Below are positions 42,877-52,172 of a stretch of DNA of 64,000 nucleotides, one piece after another. The stretch covers positions 1-64,000 of the forward strand of contig JBKBIP010000008.1 of the NCBI GenBank assembly GCA_046297495.1, in the 5' to 3' direction. Made by a program: the position numbers and the translations under genes. Position 1 is the first letter of the stretch, and each line of letters starts with the position of its first letter. Below the pieces are notes generated by a model. The model was not told the origin of the DNA. It saw only the letters and a program-made list of their open reading frames with translations, and did not search any database. Source of the stretch: JBKBIP01 sp046297495 (lineage in GTDB: Bacteria > Planctomycetota > Planctomycetia > Gemmatales > Gemmataceae).

Positions 42877-44733
42877 ATGTCCGCGCGTAGGAGTTGGGGT
42901 CGCTGGCCGGCCCTGTTCGTTGCCAGTTTGGTCGTCGTGTCGTGGGTCCGGGCGGAGGTGGCCAATACCGCCGCCATCGAGGAACGGATGCGCCAGGATG
43001 TCACTTACCTGGCCTCCGCGGAGCTGGAGGGACGCGGCCCTGGCACCAAGGGGATCGACTTGGCCGCCGATTACATCGCCCAGGAATTTCAGAAGGCCGG
43101 GCTGAAGCCGATGGTGGGGCAGAATCCCAGCTATTTTCAGCCCTTCCAGGTGTCCGGCACCGCCAAACTCGGTAGCCCCAACCGCCTCCGGCTCACTGGC
43201 CCGCAAGGTCAAGAGATTGTCTTGAAACTGGATCAGGATTTCCGCCCGCTGGGCCTGTCCGGCTCTGGCAAGGTGTCGGCCCCGGTGGTGTTCGCCGGCT
43301 ATGGGGTCAAGGCCAAGAACGTCGGCTATGACGATTTCCAGGACCTCGACGTGGCCGGCAAGGTGGTCGTCATCATCCGCAAGACCCCCCATGCCGACAA
43401 TCCCCACGTCCCCTTCGACGGCCAACGCAGCGGGCAACACGCGGGCTTGCTGACCAAGATGGTCAACGCCGAGCTGCACAAGGCCGCCGCCGTGTTGTTC
43501 GTCAATCATGGCAACGACTTGGGCAATGGCGACATCTTGATGGATTTTGCCTACACCGCCGCCGCGCGGCAGACGCCTGGCTTGCCCGCCGTCCAGATCA
43601 AGCGGAGTCTGGTCGATACCATGACCAAATCCAGCCTGGCGCAAAGTTTGAGTGACATCGAAAGAGCCATCGACCGCGACTTGCAACCGCGCGGCGCGCC
43701 GCTGACCGGCTGGCACGCCGATCTGGAAATCCGCGTGGATCGGCCCACCGTCCCAGTCAAGAACGTCATCGGCGTGCTGGAAGGGGAAGGCCCGTTGGCC
43801 AAGGAAACCATCGTCATCGGCGCCCATTACGATCACCTGGGCTATGGCGGGCGCGGCAGCTTGGCCCGCGATGTGAAGGGGCCGGCCATCCATCATGGCG
43901 CCGATGACAATGCTTCGGGAACGACCTGCTTGATCGAGCTGGCCCGGCGCTTCGGCCAAGGCCCCAAGCCGGCCCGGCGCATCGTGTTCATCGCCTTCAG
44001 CGCCGAGGAGATCGGCCTATTGGGCTCCGATCACTACGTCAAGAACCCGCTCATCCCCTTGACCGACACCGTGGCCATGATCAATCTCGACATGGTGGGC
44101 CGACTGCGGGCCGACAAAGACACCAACGAGGAACAACTGACTGTCTATGGCACCGGCACCGCCAAGCACTTCGACCAGTTGATCGACGATTTGAATAAGA
44201 AGCACAGCCATTTCAAGCTACGCAAAGTGCCAGGCGGGACGGGACCCAGCGATCATACCTCCTTCTATTTGAAGGACATTCCGGTCCTGTTCTTCTTCAC
44301 CGGCACGCATCCCGACTATCACAAACCGAGCGACACCGCCGACAAGATCAACGTCGAAGGCATGCGTAAGATTGCAGACTTGGTGGAAGACATCACCCAA
44401 GAGCTGGTCCAAGCCGACAAACGGCCGGAGTTCGTCAAAGTGGCGGGCGGCTCAACGCCGCGACCGAGCATGAACGTGCCGCGCCTGGGCATCATGCCGA
44501 ATTACGGCGAGGAAGAGAAAGAAGGCTTGTTGCTGGATGGCGTCAGCGACAACGGCCCCGCTGCCAAGGCCGGCCTCAAAGCCGGCGACCGCATCATCGA
44601 GATCGGCGGCAAGCCGGTCAAGGACATCAGCACCTACATGGTGCTGATCTCCAACCACAAAAAAGGGGAGCCGATCAACCTCGTCATCCTGCGCGAGGGC
44701 AAGAAAGTGCCGGTGAAGGTGGTGCCGGAGTAA
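42877..44733 (+). CDS. M28-family metallopeptidase with PA and PDZ domains, secreted, 618 aa
   Basis: An exported aminopeptidase-like zinc enzyme. A signal peptide (about 1-26) is followed by an N-terminal part carrying a PA-like insertion (about 120-250). The M28 catalytic domain shows all ligands: His317 in IGAHYDHLGYG, Asp343 in GADDNASG, the base Glu377 and ligand Glu378 in SAEEIG, Asp405 in NLDMVG and His482 in PDYHKPSDT. A PDZ domain ends the protein (about 520-615, NGPAAKAGLKAGDRIIEIGG), probably for recognising a C terminus. GAGGA stands seven bases before the ATG. Substrate unknown. Confidence 0.92.
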   Translation: MSARRSWGRWPALFVASLVVVSWVRAEVANTAAIEERMRQDVTYLASAELEGRGPGTKGIDLAADYIAQEFQKAGLKPMVGQNPSYFQPFQVSGTAKLGSPNRLRLTGPQGQEIVLKLDQDFRPLGLSGSGKVSAPVVFAGYGVKAKNVGYDDFQDLDVAGKVVVIIRKTPHADNPHVPFDGQRSGQHAGLLTKMVNAELHKAAAVLFVNHGNDLGNGDILMDFAYTAAARQTPGLPAVQIKRSLVDTMTKSSLAQSLSDIERAIDRDLQPRGAPLTGWHADLEIRVDRPTVPVKNVIGVLEGEGPLAKETIVIGAHYDHLGYGGRGSLARDVKGPAIHHGADDNASGTTCLIELARRFGQGPKPARRIVFIAFSAEEIGLLGSDHYVKNPLIPLTDTVAMINLDMVGRLRADKDTNEEQLTVYGTGTAKHFDQLIDDLNKKHSHFKLRKVPGGTGPSDHTSFYLKDIPVLFFFTGTHPDYHKPSDTADKINVEGMRKIADLVEDITQELVQADKRPEFVKVAGGSTPRPSMNVPRLGIMPNYGEEEKEGLLLDGVSDNGPAAKAGLKAGDRIIEIGGKPVKDISTYMVLISNHKKGEPINLVILREGKKVPVKVVPE

Positions 44734-44787
44734 ACGAGCCGTTTAGCGAAGCAAGCCGCAGGCGCGCGCCGGCGGCTTGCTCGTTTA
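44731..44787. terminator. Hairpin between convergent M28 and lipoprotein genes
   Basis: GCAAGCCGC (44751-44759) pairs with GCGGCTTGC (44772-44780), and TAAACGAGC (44731-44739) with GCTCGTTTA (44779-44787) as an alternative outer stem. A T run follows on both sides. It touches both stop codons. Confidence 0.6.
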
Positions 44788-45006
44788 TTAAAAGAATCCC
44801 CCCTTGCCGTCCCCTTGCGAGTTGAGCAAGTCTTGATTGACGGCGGGGCCGAGCTGGAACGAACCAGTCTTCAATAGCATCCCGCCCTCGTCTTCCACCG
44901 CCGGCGGTTTGCGCGTGGAAGGGGGCAGCTTGTCGCTCCCGCGACAGCCGCCGACCATCACGGCGATCAGGACCGCCCAGCTTCCGTGCCGGAGCAGTGG
45001 TCTCAT
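44788..45006 (-). CDS. Small lipoprotein, 72 aa
   Basis: A short lipoprotein with N-terminal signal and lipobox (AVLIAVMVGGC, Cys21). The mature part of about 50 residues is polar and without domain. GAGAGGA lies six bases before the ATG at 45006. Function unknown. It converges with the M28 peptidase gene. Confidence 0.65.
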   Translation of the reverse strand: MRPLLRHGSWAVLIAVMVGGCRGSDKLPPSTRKPPAVEDEGGMLLKTGSFQLGPAVNQDLLNSQGDGKGGFF

Positions 45007-45183
45007 GTGCGTCCTCTCTTCCCCTGCGAGACTGGGGATGGGGTGTGTGTCCCAAGACCGCCTTGGGCTTCTTCCATTTTCCCATCGGCCCGTGTTGCCG
45101 CCCAAGGTGAGTCCGAACCGCCGGCCCAACCGGAAACATCCCTCACGGGCGCAAGATGTGCCGAAATGGAAAAGTGCCTCTGA

Positions 45184-45696
45184 TTAGCCAGGTGTCGCGG
45201 CAGCGTCAAGAGCCTGGGTCAGCAAATCATACAAGGCGTCCAGCGATTGCACGATGACCTTGGTATCGGCCAGGACGGGCATGAAGTTGGTGTCGCCGTT
45301 CCAGCGCGGCACGATATGCCAGTGCAAATGTCCCGGCAAGCCAGCGCCGGCGACCTTGCCCAGGTTCAGGCCAATGTTGAAGCCGTCCGGCTTCATGCAC
45401 GTTTCCAAGATTTGCGTCATGCGCCGCAGCGTCTCCATCGTCGCCAGCAATTCCGCCGCCGTCAGCTCGTCGAGTTTCCCCTTGTGTGCTTGCGGCGCCA
45501 CGAGCAGATGGCCGTTGTTGTAGGGGAAACGATTGAGCACCACGACGCTGCTATCCCCGGCTCGCCAGACGATGAGGTGGCGGCGGTCGTCCCGATCCGC
45601 CAAGCCTTGGCAGATGAAGCAGGGATCGGCGTTCGTCGGTGGCTTGGCGGTGGTGACGTATGATAGACGCCACGGCGCCCACAGATGGTCCATCAT
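45184..45696 (-). CDS. HIT-family nucleotide hydrolase/phosphorylase-like protein, 170 aa
   Basis: A histidine-triad protein of the branch often labelled Ap4A phosphorylase-like. The active site is PGHLHWHIVPRW near residue 125, with the HxHxH triad. The N terminus has WAPWRLSYV and DPCFICQGL (a CxxC zinc-type start), and NRFPYNNGHLLVAPQAH near 55. It follows the pyruvate-kinase-like gene by 15 bases on the same strand, so the two are likely cotranscribed. Two ATGs in a row give the start (45696 or 45693), after AAAGGG. Confidence 0.9.
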   Translation of the reverse strand: MMDHLWAPWRLSYVTTAKPPTNADPCFICQGLADRDDRRHLIVWRAGDSSVVVLNRFPYNNGHLLVAPQAHKGKLDELTAAELLATMETLRRMTQILETCMKPDGFNIGLNLGKVAGAGLPGHLHWHIVPRWNGDTNFMPVLADTKVIVQSLDALYDLLTQALDAAATPG

Positions 45697-45711
45697 GGTG
45701 GTTTCCCTTTC

Positions 45712-47628
45712 TCATTCCATCAGAAAATGGCGGGCGACGCGCAGCTCGCGGAGCATGGCGGTTTTTTTACTTTGGTGATATTGCATGCGGCGCAAGATGT
45801 CATCCAGGGTGCGGATGGCGCCGACGATGTGCGGGCCTTTGTTGAGCATGACGCACTCGGCCCGCACGCCCATGGCGGCGTCGGTGATCTCGGCGCGGGA
45901 GGGGAGACCTTCCTTGGCCAGATTCTCCAAGACCTGCGTGGCCCAGATGACTGGGAAATGAGCGGTTTCGCAGATCCACAGAATTTCTTCCTGCACTTCC
46001 GCCAACCGTTCGTAGCCGCACTCCACCGCCAAGTCGCCGCGCGCGATCATGACGCCGTCGCGCGGGCGTCTCATCGACGCCAGCAGCAAATTGGGCAATT
46101 GCTCGAAAGCGCGCCGGGTTTCAATCTTGAGCACGATGCCGACATGCCCGGCCTGTAAATCAGACAGCCGTTGTTCCAAATCGTTGACATCGGCGGCGGC
46201 GTGAACGAAGGACAGCCCCACTAGGTCGGCATGGCGGGCGATGAACGCCAAATCCTCGGCATCCTTGGCCGTGATGGCGGGCAAGCGCAAGGTGCTTTCG
46301 GGCAAGTTGATGCCCTTGTCGGCGGCCAGCTTCTCCCCCTTGGGGCGGGCATGGGTGATCTCGACGCGGATGTGCTCCGCGCACACCGCCCGAATGATGC
46401 CGCCGATTTTGCCATCATCGAGCCAGATTCGCTCGCCGGGCCGGACATCGGCGAAGACCTCCGGCAACGTGCAGGGGATGGTGGCAGGATACAACAGCCG
46501 TCCGGCGGGGTCGTACACTGCGGGCTGGCCGGGGGTTTGGTCGCGGGTCAAGAGCAAGGTATCACCGATGTGCAGCAACAAGGTTTGCGCGCGGGGCGGC
46601 AGCGCGCCGACACAGGCTTTGCTTTTCTTGCCATCCCCGCGCATGGCGCGCAGCTCTGTGCCGGTCGCCACGTAGGCCGTCTGCGTCGCCTCGGCCCAAC
46701 GACAGGAACCCACCGCGTAAACGATGGTCAGGGCCCGTTTGGCGCCGCGGGCATCGCGGAACTGGACACGCGTGCCACTGGTCAACGGGGACAGCCACTC
46801 TCCCGGCACCGGCACGACGGCGTCCGCGTCGGTCGGCGGCGGCACCGGGCTGTCCTCGGGCCGCAGCCAAACCCGAGCCGGCGCTGTCACCCGACCCAGC
46901 GCGTCCCGGCGCGGGCGCCATTTGAGCACGGCGGGGCCGGCTTCGATGTCGCCGGTGCGCAGCTTGGGACCCGCCAGATCCATCAAGATTTGGCACTTCT
47001 TGCCTAGCGCCTCCTCCGCGCGATGGAGATTGTGAATCATCCGGCCCCAGGCGGCGGGGTCGTCATGCGCGCAATTGAGGCGGGCGCAATCCATGCCGCT
47101 GGCCAGCATGTCGCGGACCAGGCCGGCGTCGTCCGCCGCTTCGCTGGGCATCGTCACCATGATGCGCACCGTCCGGCCATTGGGAGACGGTCCCAACAGG
47201 GCTTTCGTGTGGCGTTCCAACAAGGCGCGCCCCTCTTGATACGTCAAGGGGGGCGGGGCGTGGTTGGGCAACGTCCACGGCCGTTCTGCCAGATGGTGCA
47301 ACACGCGCAGCACTGCCTCCAGGCTGGCGCGCACATGCGCTTCGGCCCGTCCCAGCGAGGACAACCCCAAGGCCGCCAGCTTCTCTTGCAAGGGCCGCAG
47401 GTCGTGGCGGCGCAGGGCGATATAGTGCAGCAGATTGCGGGCACTGGTCCGGTAGCTGGGGTGGAGCTGCTGGATGCGTTCGCTCCAGGCTTCCTCCAGC
47501 TGGAGCATGTCGGCCCGGATAGTCAGCATTTTGTCAATCAGCGCGTTGAGAAGCGCCGCATCCCAAAATGGACTGACTTGGTCGCGTCCAATCGCTTCGA
47601 TCGTTGTTGGAATTGGTGTTTCCGACAT
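45712..47628 (-). CDS. Divergent pyruvate-kinase-like protein, 638 aa
   Basis: The part from about residue 145 onwards resembles pyruvate kinase: MLASGMDCARLNCAHDDPAA (compare SGMNVARLNFSHG), ILMDLAGPKLRTGDI (compare LDTKGPEIRTG), LSFVHAAADV, VGIVLKIETRRAFEQL with the catalytic Lys, GVMIARGDLAVECGYERLAE and IWATQVLENLAKEGLPSRAE. The usual SGET near the end is replaced by NKGPHI, and the C-terminal regulatory domain is missing. A large B-domain-like insertion (about 260-420) and a helical N-terminal extension of about 140 residues are present. I chose the ATG at 47628 after GGGGAGG. Whether it makes pyruvate is uncertain. The HIT gene follows in the same unit. Confidence 0.75.
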   Translation of the reverse strand: MSETPIPTTIEAIGRDQVSPFWDAALLNALIDKMLTIRADMLQLEEAWSERIQQLHPSYRTSARNLLHYIALRRHDLRPLQEKLAALGLSSLGRAEAHVRASLEAVLRVLHHLAERPWTLPNHAPPPLTYQEGRALLERHTKALLGPSPNGRTVRIMVTMPSEAADDAGLVRDMLASGMDCARLNCAHDDPAAWGRMIHNLHRAEEALGKKCQILMDLAGPKLRTGDIEAGPAVLKWRPRRDALGRVTAPARVWLRPEDSPVPPPTDADAVVPVPGEWLSPLTSGTRVQFRDARGAKRALTIVYAVGSCRWAEATQTAYVATGTELRAMRGDGKKSKACVGALPPRAQTLLLHIGDTLLLTRDQTPGQPAVYDPAGRLLYPATIPCTLPEVFADVRPGERIWLDDGKIGGIIRAVCAEHIRVEITHARPKGEKLAADKGINLPESTLRLPAITAKDAEDLAFIARHADLVGLSFVHAAADVNDLEQRLSDLQAGHVGIVLKIETRRAFEQLPNLLLASMRRPRDGVMIARGDLAVECGYERLAEVQEEILWICETAHFPVIWATQVLENLAKEGLPSRAEITDAAMGVRAECVMLNKGPHIVGAIRTLDDILRRMQYHQSKKTAMLRELRVARHFLME

Positions 47629-47835
47629 GATGACACCTCCCCTTCCCGGCACGCTGGCCGCTGGGTGAAAAAGGAATGCCATGAAACTCCCCCGCGGCGC
47701 GCGTGTTCCATAGTTATTCTATGTTTTCCGCCGGGAAGCGCGTGAAGAATGGATGAAACGAGACCGAAAGAGGGAAATCGCGCCGACATCCCCCCTTTCC
47801 CCCAAGAAAGGGAAAGGGGCTTTTTCAACAGATGC

Positions 47836-48399
47836 TCAGTCGCCGTGCTTCTGGCGCAGACGAGGGGAGAGGCGCAGCAACCACTGCACGCGTTCGAACT
47901 CATGCAGCCAGTCTTGTGTCACTTGAGCCAGCAACGGATCCTTGGCGGTGATTAGCCCGGTGGGACAGTGGGGGCCGGCCAGGTCGCGCATCATCTGGCG
48001 GTACTTGCTCAGGGTGCGTTCCCCATAGCGGGCCGCTTCGTAACCGTCCTCGCTGAAGAACACCAGCACCGGGACGCGCTGGCCGCCGTTGATCGCCAGG
48101 GCGTCGCGCACAGCGGGATGTTCGTCCCGGTCGAGGTAGCGCATGGCGATGACCGGCGCGGCGGCGGCGAAATGCTCGAAGATGGGACATTGGTTGACGC
48201 AGTCGCCGCACCACGCCCCCGCCAAACACAACACCGGCATCGACCGGCGAAACGACGCCAGCACTTGGCGCTGTTCGCTGGTCAGCTGCACTTCGTCGAA
48301 CACCTGCCGCCAACGCTGCTTTTGCTGGTCGTTGGCGTAACGCGCCAGGAAATCAGCATAGGGGAGACCCTGTTGGTAGTGTGCAAAGAGATTCATCAT
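47836..48399 (-). CDS. Thioredoxin-family protein, 187 aa
   Basis: A thioredoxin-like protein without a signal peptide. The active-site pair is Cys64-Gly-Asp-Cys67 in LAGAWCGDCVNQCP, a CGDC motif seen in bacterial cytoplasmic thioredoxin-like proteins of this type. The segments VIAMRYLDRDEHP and NGGQRVPVLVFFSEDG (cis-Pro loop) near residue 108 follow. Two ATGs start the frame, after GACGAG. A third Cys in the motif may add metal or disulfide function. Partner unknown. Confidence 0.85.
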   Translation of the reverse strand: MMNLFAHYQQGLPYADFLARYANDQQKQRWRQVFDEVQLTSEQRQVLASFRRSMPVLCLAGAWCGDCVNQCPIFEHFAAAAPVIAMRYLDRDEHPAVRDALAINGGQRVPVLVFFSEDGYEAARYGERTLSKYRQMMRDLAGPHCPTGLITAKDPLLAQVTQDWLHEFERVQWLLRLSPRLRQKHGD

Positions 48400-48524
48400 A
48401 GAAACTCGTCATAAAGTAAAAATCTCAGCCACGGGGACACGGAAGCCTGGCAAGTACGGGCTCGCCGGACAATTCGTGATCCAGATTGAACAGTACGGGC
48501 CGCGCACGCAAGCGTTTGCCGCGC

Positions 48525-50849
48525 TCACTCCTTGCGCACCTCAAGCGTGAAATTGGGCGAGGCGTTTTGTTGATTGCCGGCGGCGGTGGCGGTGCCCAGG
48601 ACGTTGACATCATTTTTAGGGCCGATGGCGGCGGTGGCGGCGGCGCTGATCTCCACTTCCGCCGCGTTCTGGCCCATGGGAATCGTGACCGCCGCCGGCG
48701 CCGTGACGTTGCCGGGCAAATTGCGCAGGGCCAAGGTGATAGGTCCCTGATAGCCGGCCTTGCGTTCGGCGTTGACCTTGATCTTCGTCTTGCCGCCCGG
48801 CGCGAGGGACAACGTGGCCGGCTCCACCTTCAGCTCGAAAGGCAGGACGATGTTGAGGTTCGACGGGGTGGCGGTGACGACGTAATCCTGATTGTTGACC
48901 TTGACCCGGCCCGTGATGACGATGGGGAATTGACCGAGCGGGGCGTTGGCAGCGGGATTGAGCGGCAGCTTGATGTCGTTCTTGCCCTTGGCGATGTTCT
49001 GCGGCTTGGTGGCCACGTTGGCCGGCAACCCCAGCGCCGCCAAGACGATGTCCTCCATGCCGTTCGGCTGGCGATCCGCTGTCACGGTCAAGACCACCGG
49101 CTGGCCGCGCAGCACTTCCGCAGGCTGTAATTGCGTCGTGAGCGTGATCGGCGGCGGCTCGCAGACCGCGACAGCCACCTGGTCCATCAAGTCGCGCGGC
49201 GGGAACATCAAATTACCCAGGGCCGTGACCAACACCGGTTGCACGCTGGCGGGCGACCGCGCCACTTGGCCATTGATCGTCGCTGTGCCGACAACGCGCA
49301 GAACAGCCGGGCCAAGCGGGGCGTCCGGCTGGGCGCGCAAGGTCAACACCCCCACTCCCTGCCCCGCCGCGATGGTCGTTTGGGCGGGCCAATGCGCCGG
49401 CCCCTCGGCGCGCACCTCGATGGGGCCGTCGTAACCTTGGCGATTGGCTTGCACGAATAACACCGCCACCCCCCCTTGCGGCACGTCGTAGCGGTCGAGA
49501 GGCAGCTCCAACGTGAATGAGGGAGCATAAGGTGTCAGTGTCAGATGGTAGGTTTCCGACGGCCCCCCCCAGTAGTGCAGATGTTCGACCATCAACAGAA
49601 AGTCGCCATCGGCGGGAGCGGTGAAGTCGATGCGCGGCTCCGCGGCGGGATTGCTCTTGCTCAGCTCCTTGCCAGCTGCGTCCTTGACGATCAGGTACAC
49701 TTCCGTGGGGGAGTTCAATTCGTAGGTGCGCGCCTGGATGACGATGCGCTGTCCCTTTTGGGCGGGGAAGGCGTAGTAATCCACGTCCCCCTTGTGCTCG
49801 AAACGTCCGGTCACGCCGCCCGGCACCGAGACGCGCGTTGCCTGGGCCGGCTCGTTGTTCGGCTCCTTCTCGACAGTCTCCGGCATGTCACTGATCACCA
49901 GGGGGACGGGCCAGCCGTGCAAGCCGTTGGCCCCTTGTGGAGCCAGCCAGACGGTATCCACGTTGGGATCACTGGGGATGGTCACGGTTCGCGGCTTCAC
50001 CCCCTCGACCATCGGCCCGGCGAAATGGACCGTCTCCTTGCTGCCGCGCCGCGCCGCCATCGGAATCGGCGTGGTGACGCAGGGGAAATCACCGATGCGC
50101 AGCCGATACCAATAATCTCCGCCGCCCCGGTATTGCACGTCGCGCACCTCGATCAGATACTCCCCTGCCTCGGGGAAGGTGTAGGTCAAGCGCGGGTCGG
50201 TTTGCAAACCGGGAGCGTCGTTGCTGTGTCCGCCGGGCAGTTCCTGGCCGGTGCGGGCGTTGAACAAGGTGAGCTGCGGATCAATCGGACTGCCAAGCCG
50301 GTGTCCCAACACGTCGAAGCTAACTCGTTGCCCCGCCGCCACGCGGATTTTGTAGTAATCGTTGGCCTCGGCATCGACCCGGCCCACGACCACGCACGGG
50401 ACCGGCACGGTTTGCGCTGTCTGCGGCGTGCGGATGTTACCTTCCTTCAGCACCTGCGGCAATTCGTCGACACAGAACAGACGCACATTGGACATGCCGC
50501 GGCGCGTGGCCAGTCGCAAGGCGTGCGTGCCGAGCGGCGCATCCTCGGCCACCCGCAGGCGGACGCGCAGCTTCGTGTTGTCCTCGCCATTTTTGTTGTC
50601 GGCGGGAATCTCGATCTGGGCGGGGAAGCTGGTCCACAGCCCGGTCGGTTGGGCCAAGTTCGTGCCGGTCAACGTAAGCTCCAATTCCGTGCCGCGCTGG
50701 ATGCCGAGCGGCGCCGGCATGGCCAAGGTAGGAGCCTGCGGATTGGGGGGCACCGGCGGCGCCTTCTGTCCCCAACTCGGCGTCACCGGCCCGACAGCGG
50801 CCAGCATCATTCCACCCGTCAACAGCAAGCCCCATACGATGCGTCTCAT
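48525..50849 (-). CDS. Secreted PPC-domain protein, 774 aa
   Basis: A signal peptide (GLLLTGGMMLAAVGPVTPSW) precedes a multi-domain extracellular protein. Two bacterial pre-peptidase C-terminal (PPC) domains are visible: AEANDYYKIRVAAGQRVSFD near residue 160 and PNNEPAQATRVSVPGG with GDVDYYAFPAQKGQR near 335. Around them lie Ig-like sandwich segments, for example in QRGTELELTLTGTNLAQPTG and PTLAMPAPLGI. No protease or other catalytic motif is seen. AGGAA lies before the ATG. Probably a cell-surface or matrix protein; typical of Planctomycetes. Confidence 0.82.
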   Translation of the reverse strand: MRRIVWGLLLTGGMMLAAVGPVTPSWGQKAPPVPPNPQAPTLAMPAPLGIQRGTELELTLTGTNLAQPTGLWTSFPAQIEIPADNKNGEDNTKLRVRLRVAEDAPLGTHALRLATRRGMSNVRLFCVDELPQVLKEGNIRTPQTAQTVPVPCVVVGRVDAEANDYYKIRVAAGQRVSFDVLGHRLGSPIDPQLTLFNARTGQELPGGHSNDAPGLQTDPRLTYTFPEAGEYLIEVRDVQYRGGGDYWYRLRIGDFPCVTTPIPMAARRGSKETVHFAGPMVEGVKPRTVTIPSDPNVDTVWLAPQGANGLHGWPVPLVISDMPETVEKEPNNEPAQATRVSVPGGVTGRFEHKGDVDYYAFPAQKGQRIVIQARTYELNSPTEVYLIVKDAAGKELSKSNPAAEPRIDFTAPADGDFLLMVEHLHYWGGPSETYHLTLTPYAPSFTLELPLDRYDVPQGGVAVLFVQANRQGYDGPIEVRAEGPAHWPAQTTIAAGQGVGVLTLRAQPDAPLGPAVLRVVGTATINGQVARSPASVQPVLVTALGNLMFPPRDLMDQVAVAVCEPPPITLTTQLQPAEVLRGQPVVLTVTADRQPNGMEDIVLAALGLPANVATKPQNIAKGKNDIKLPLNPAANAPLGQFPIVITGRVKVNNQDYVVTATPSNLNIVLPFELKVEPATLSLAPGGKTKIKVNAERKAGYQGPITLALRNLPGNVTAPAAVTIPMGQNAAEVEISAAATAAIGPKNDVNVLGTATAAGNQQNASPNFTLEVRKE

Positions 50850-50987
50850 GGCAGTTCCTCGCGGCTAGATCAGTTCGGCGTGAGTCCGTAGGCAGGGAGC
50901 CGAGAAGGCAACTCAGCTTCGTAGTGCATGATAATGCGCTTCGGGGTCCGCGCAAAGGGAAAAGTCGCGGCGTTGGCGGCCACGCCC

Positions 50988-51251
50988 TCAACCACCGCCG
51001 ATGGCGGGCAGGAAGTGGACTTCGCTGTTCTCGGAAACCGGCGTGGCCAAGCCCAGCGTCGCCACCTGGGTATCCACCACCACGGCCAAGCCGGAACGCA
51101 GACCATCCCCCGCGCACAAACGGGCCTGGATGCCGGGATACGTTCGCTCCAAGTCGGCGATGAGCTGCCGCACGGTCCGCCCCGACGCGGTGACGATCTC
51201 TTGCCCGCCCGTCAAGTCGCGCGACAGCGCGGGAATGTAAACCTTGGCCAT
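50988..51251 (-). CDS. MoaD/ThiS-family ubiquitin-like protein, 87 aa
   Basis: A beta-grasp protein of the sulfur-carrier type. The first strand is KVYIPALSRDLTGGQ, the helix region is RTVRQLIADLERTYPGIQAR, and the end is SEVHFLPAIGGG. MoaD and ThiS need a terminal Gly-Gly, which is adenylated and then thiolated; this protein has three Gly. AGAGGA is six bases before the ATG at 51251. It is not next to moa or thi genes. It follows a gene of unknown function 28 bases upstream, so the two may be cotranscribed. The pathway served is unknown. Confidence 0.8.
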   Translation of the reverse strand: MAKVYIPALSRDLTGGQEIVTASGRTVRQLIADLERTYPGIQARLCAGDGLRSGLAVVVDTQVATLGLATPVSENSEVHFLPAIGGG

Positions 51252-51279
51252 GGGTTCCTCTTCGTGACAAGCATACCTC

Positions 51280-51642
51280 TCATTCATCCGCCACCGGCAC
51301 GGCGCTAATGCGGGCAATGGGGGCGTCCTCGGCCGCTTCCTCATGGTCCAGCCGGAGCGCGAACGGCCCCGTCCACGCCGGGGAAATCGACCAATGCCCA
51401 AAGATGGTCCCTTCCCCGTCGTAACTGCCGACGTAGAGCACCTGATGCCGGCCAAGGTATTGCTTGCGCAGCGTCACGCCTCCTTGGGGATCATAGCGCC
51501 CCTCGAACGTGAACAGGCCGATGCAATCGTGGCCTGATCCGCTGATGCAACCATCCGCGAATCGCAAGATGAGATCGTGCATCGCTTGCCGACCCCAACC
51601 GGGTTGTTCCCAATAGCCGCGCCACCGACCCGATGGATACAT
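51280..51642 (-). CDS. Conserved hypothetical protein, 120 aa
   Basis: A small soluble protein without a named domain. It has beta-like stretches (DCIGLFTFEGRYDPQGGVTL, HQVLYVGSYDGEGTIFGHWS) and a Trp-rich N terminus (GRWRGYWEQPGWGRQ). GGAGG precedes the ATG by nine bases. The MoaD-like gene follows 28 bases downstream on the same strand, which makes a shared role possible. Function unknown. Confidence 0.65.
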   Translation of the reverse strand: MYPSGRWRGYWEQPGWGRQAMHDLILRFADGCISGSGHDCIGLFTFEGRYDPQGGVTLRKQYLGRHQVLYVGSYDGEGTIFGHWSISPAWTGPFALRLDHEEAAEDAPIARISAVPVADE

Positions 51643-52172
51643 AATTCGCGCCTCCGTTACAGGGAAATGGCAAGCGGCACGGCATCAACCTGAGGTGTGG
51701 GGCGTTCACGTCGGGCTGACACCGCGACGTTCGCCAGAACGATATTCAAACAACTTCATAGAGCACGCGGCGCGAGCACGTGCGGCACTTGTCGCGCCGC
51801 GTGCTCCTGTGAGGTTCTTTCGCGCCGCGGTAATATCGGGGCTGTCGCGGAATGCCGCGCGCGTCCGCCTCTTCACACCTACAACAGACATTTTCCAAGG
51901 GAAACTAGCGATTGGCAACAGCATATCGACCCAGCGGAAATGGCGGCGGGATGGCTGGTGACACGCGAGGATGCTCCGGCCACCCTGGACGCTGCGTCCC
52001 GTGGCGGCCCCAGCGGTCGCCGGCGAATCCCTCTTGTGAGGATGTCCGCGATTCGCTATACCGCGCCGCGCTGGGAGAAGGTCCGGTTCGACGGACGGAG
52101 CGCGGCCCCTTGGAATTCCCCTCCGACCTTCTCATATCCCCGCCACGGCATGGAACAGGGAGACCCATCGGC
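51643..52172. other. Divergent spacer with a strong inverted repeat
   Basis: The upstream gene runs left and the Kdo-hydroxylase-like gene runs right. Between them no gene is seen apart from the inverted repeat at 51761-51806. An open frame covers the right part, but it only extends the downstream gene and lacks features. Confidence 0.55.
51761..51806. repeat. Perfect 15-bp inverted repeat
   Basis: GAGCACGCGGCGCGA (51761-51775) and TCGCGCCGCGTGCTC (51792-51806) are exact reverse complements with a 16-base loop. It is not followed by a T run. Confidence 0.65.

Noticed and set aside
42766..43959. 397-codon minus-strand frame
   Set aside because: Antisense to the M28 peptidase, whose zinc ligands are all present on the other strand.
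49545..50891. 448-codon plus-strand frame
   Set aside because: Antisense to the PPC-domain gene; rich in His and Arg without domain.
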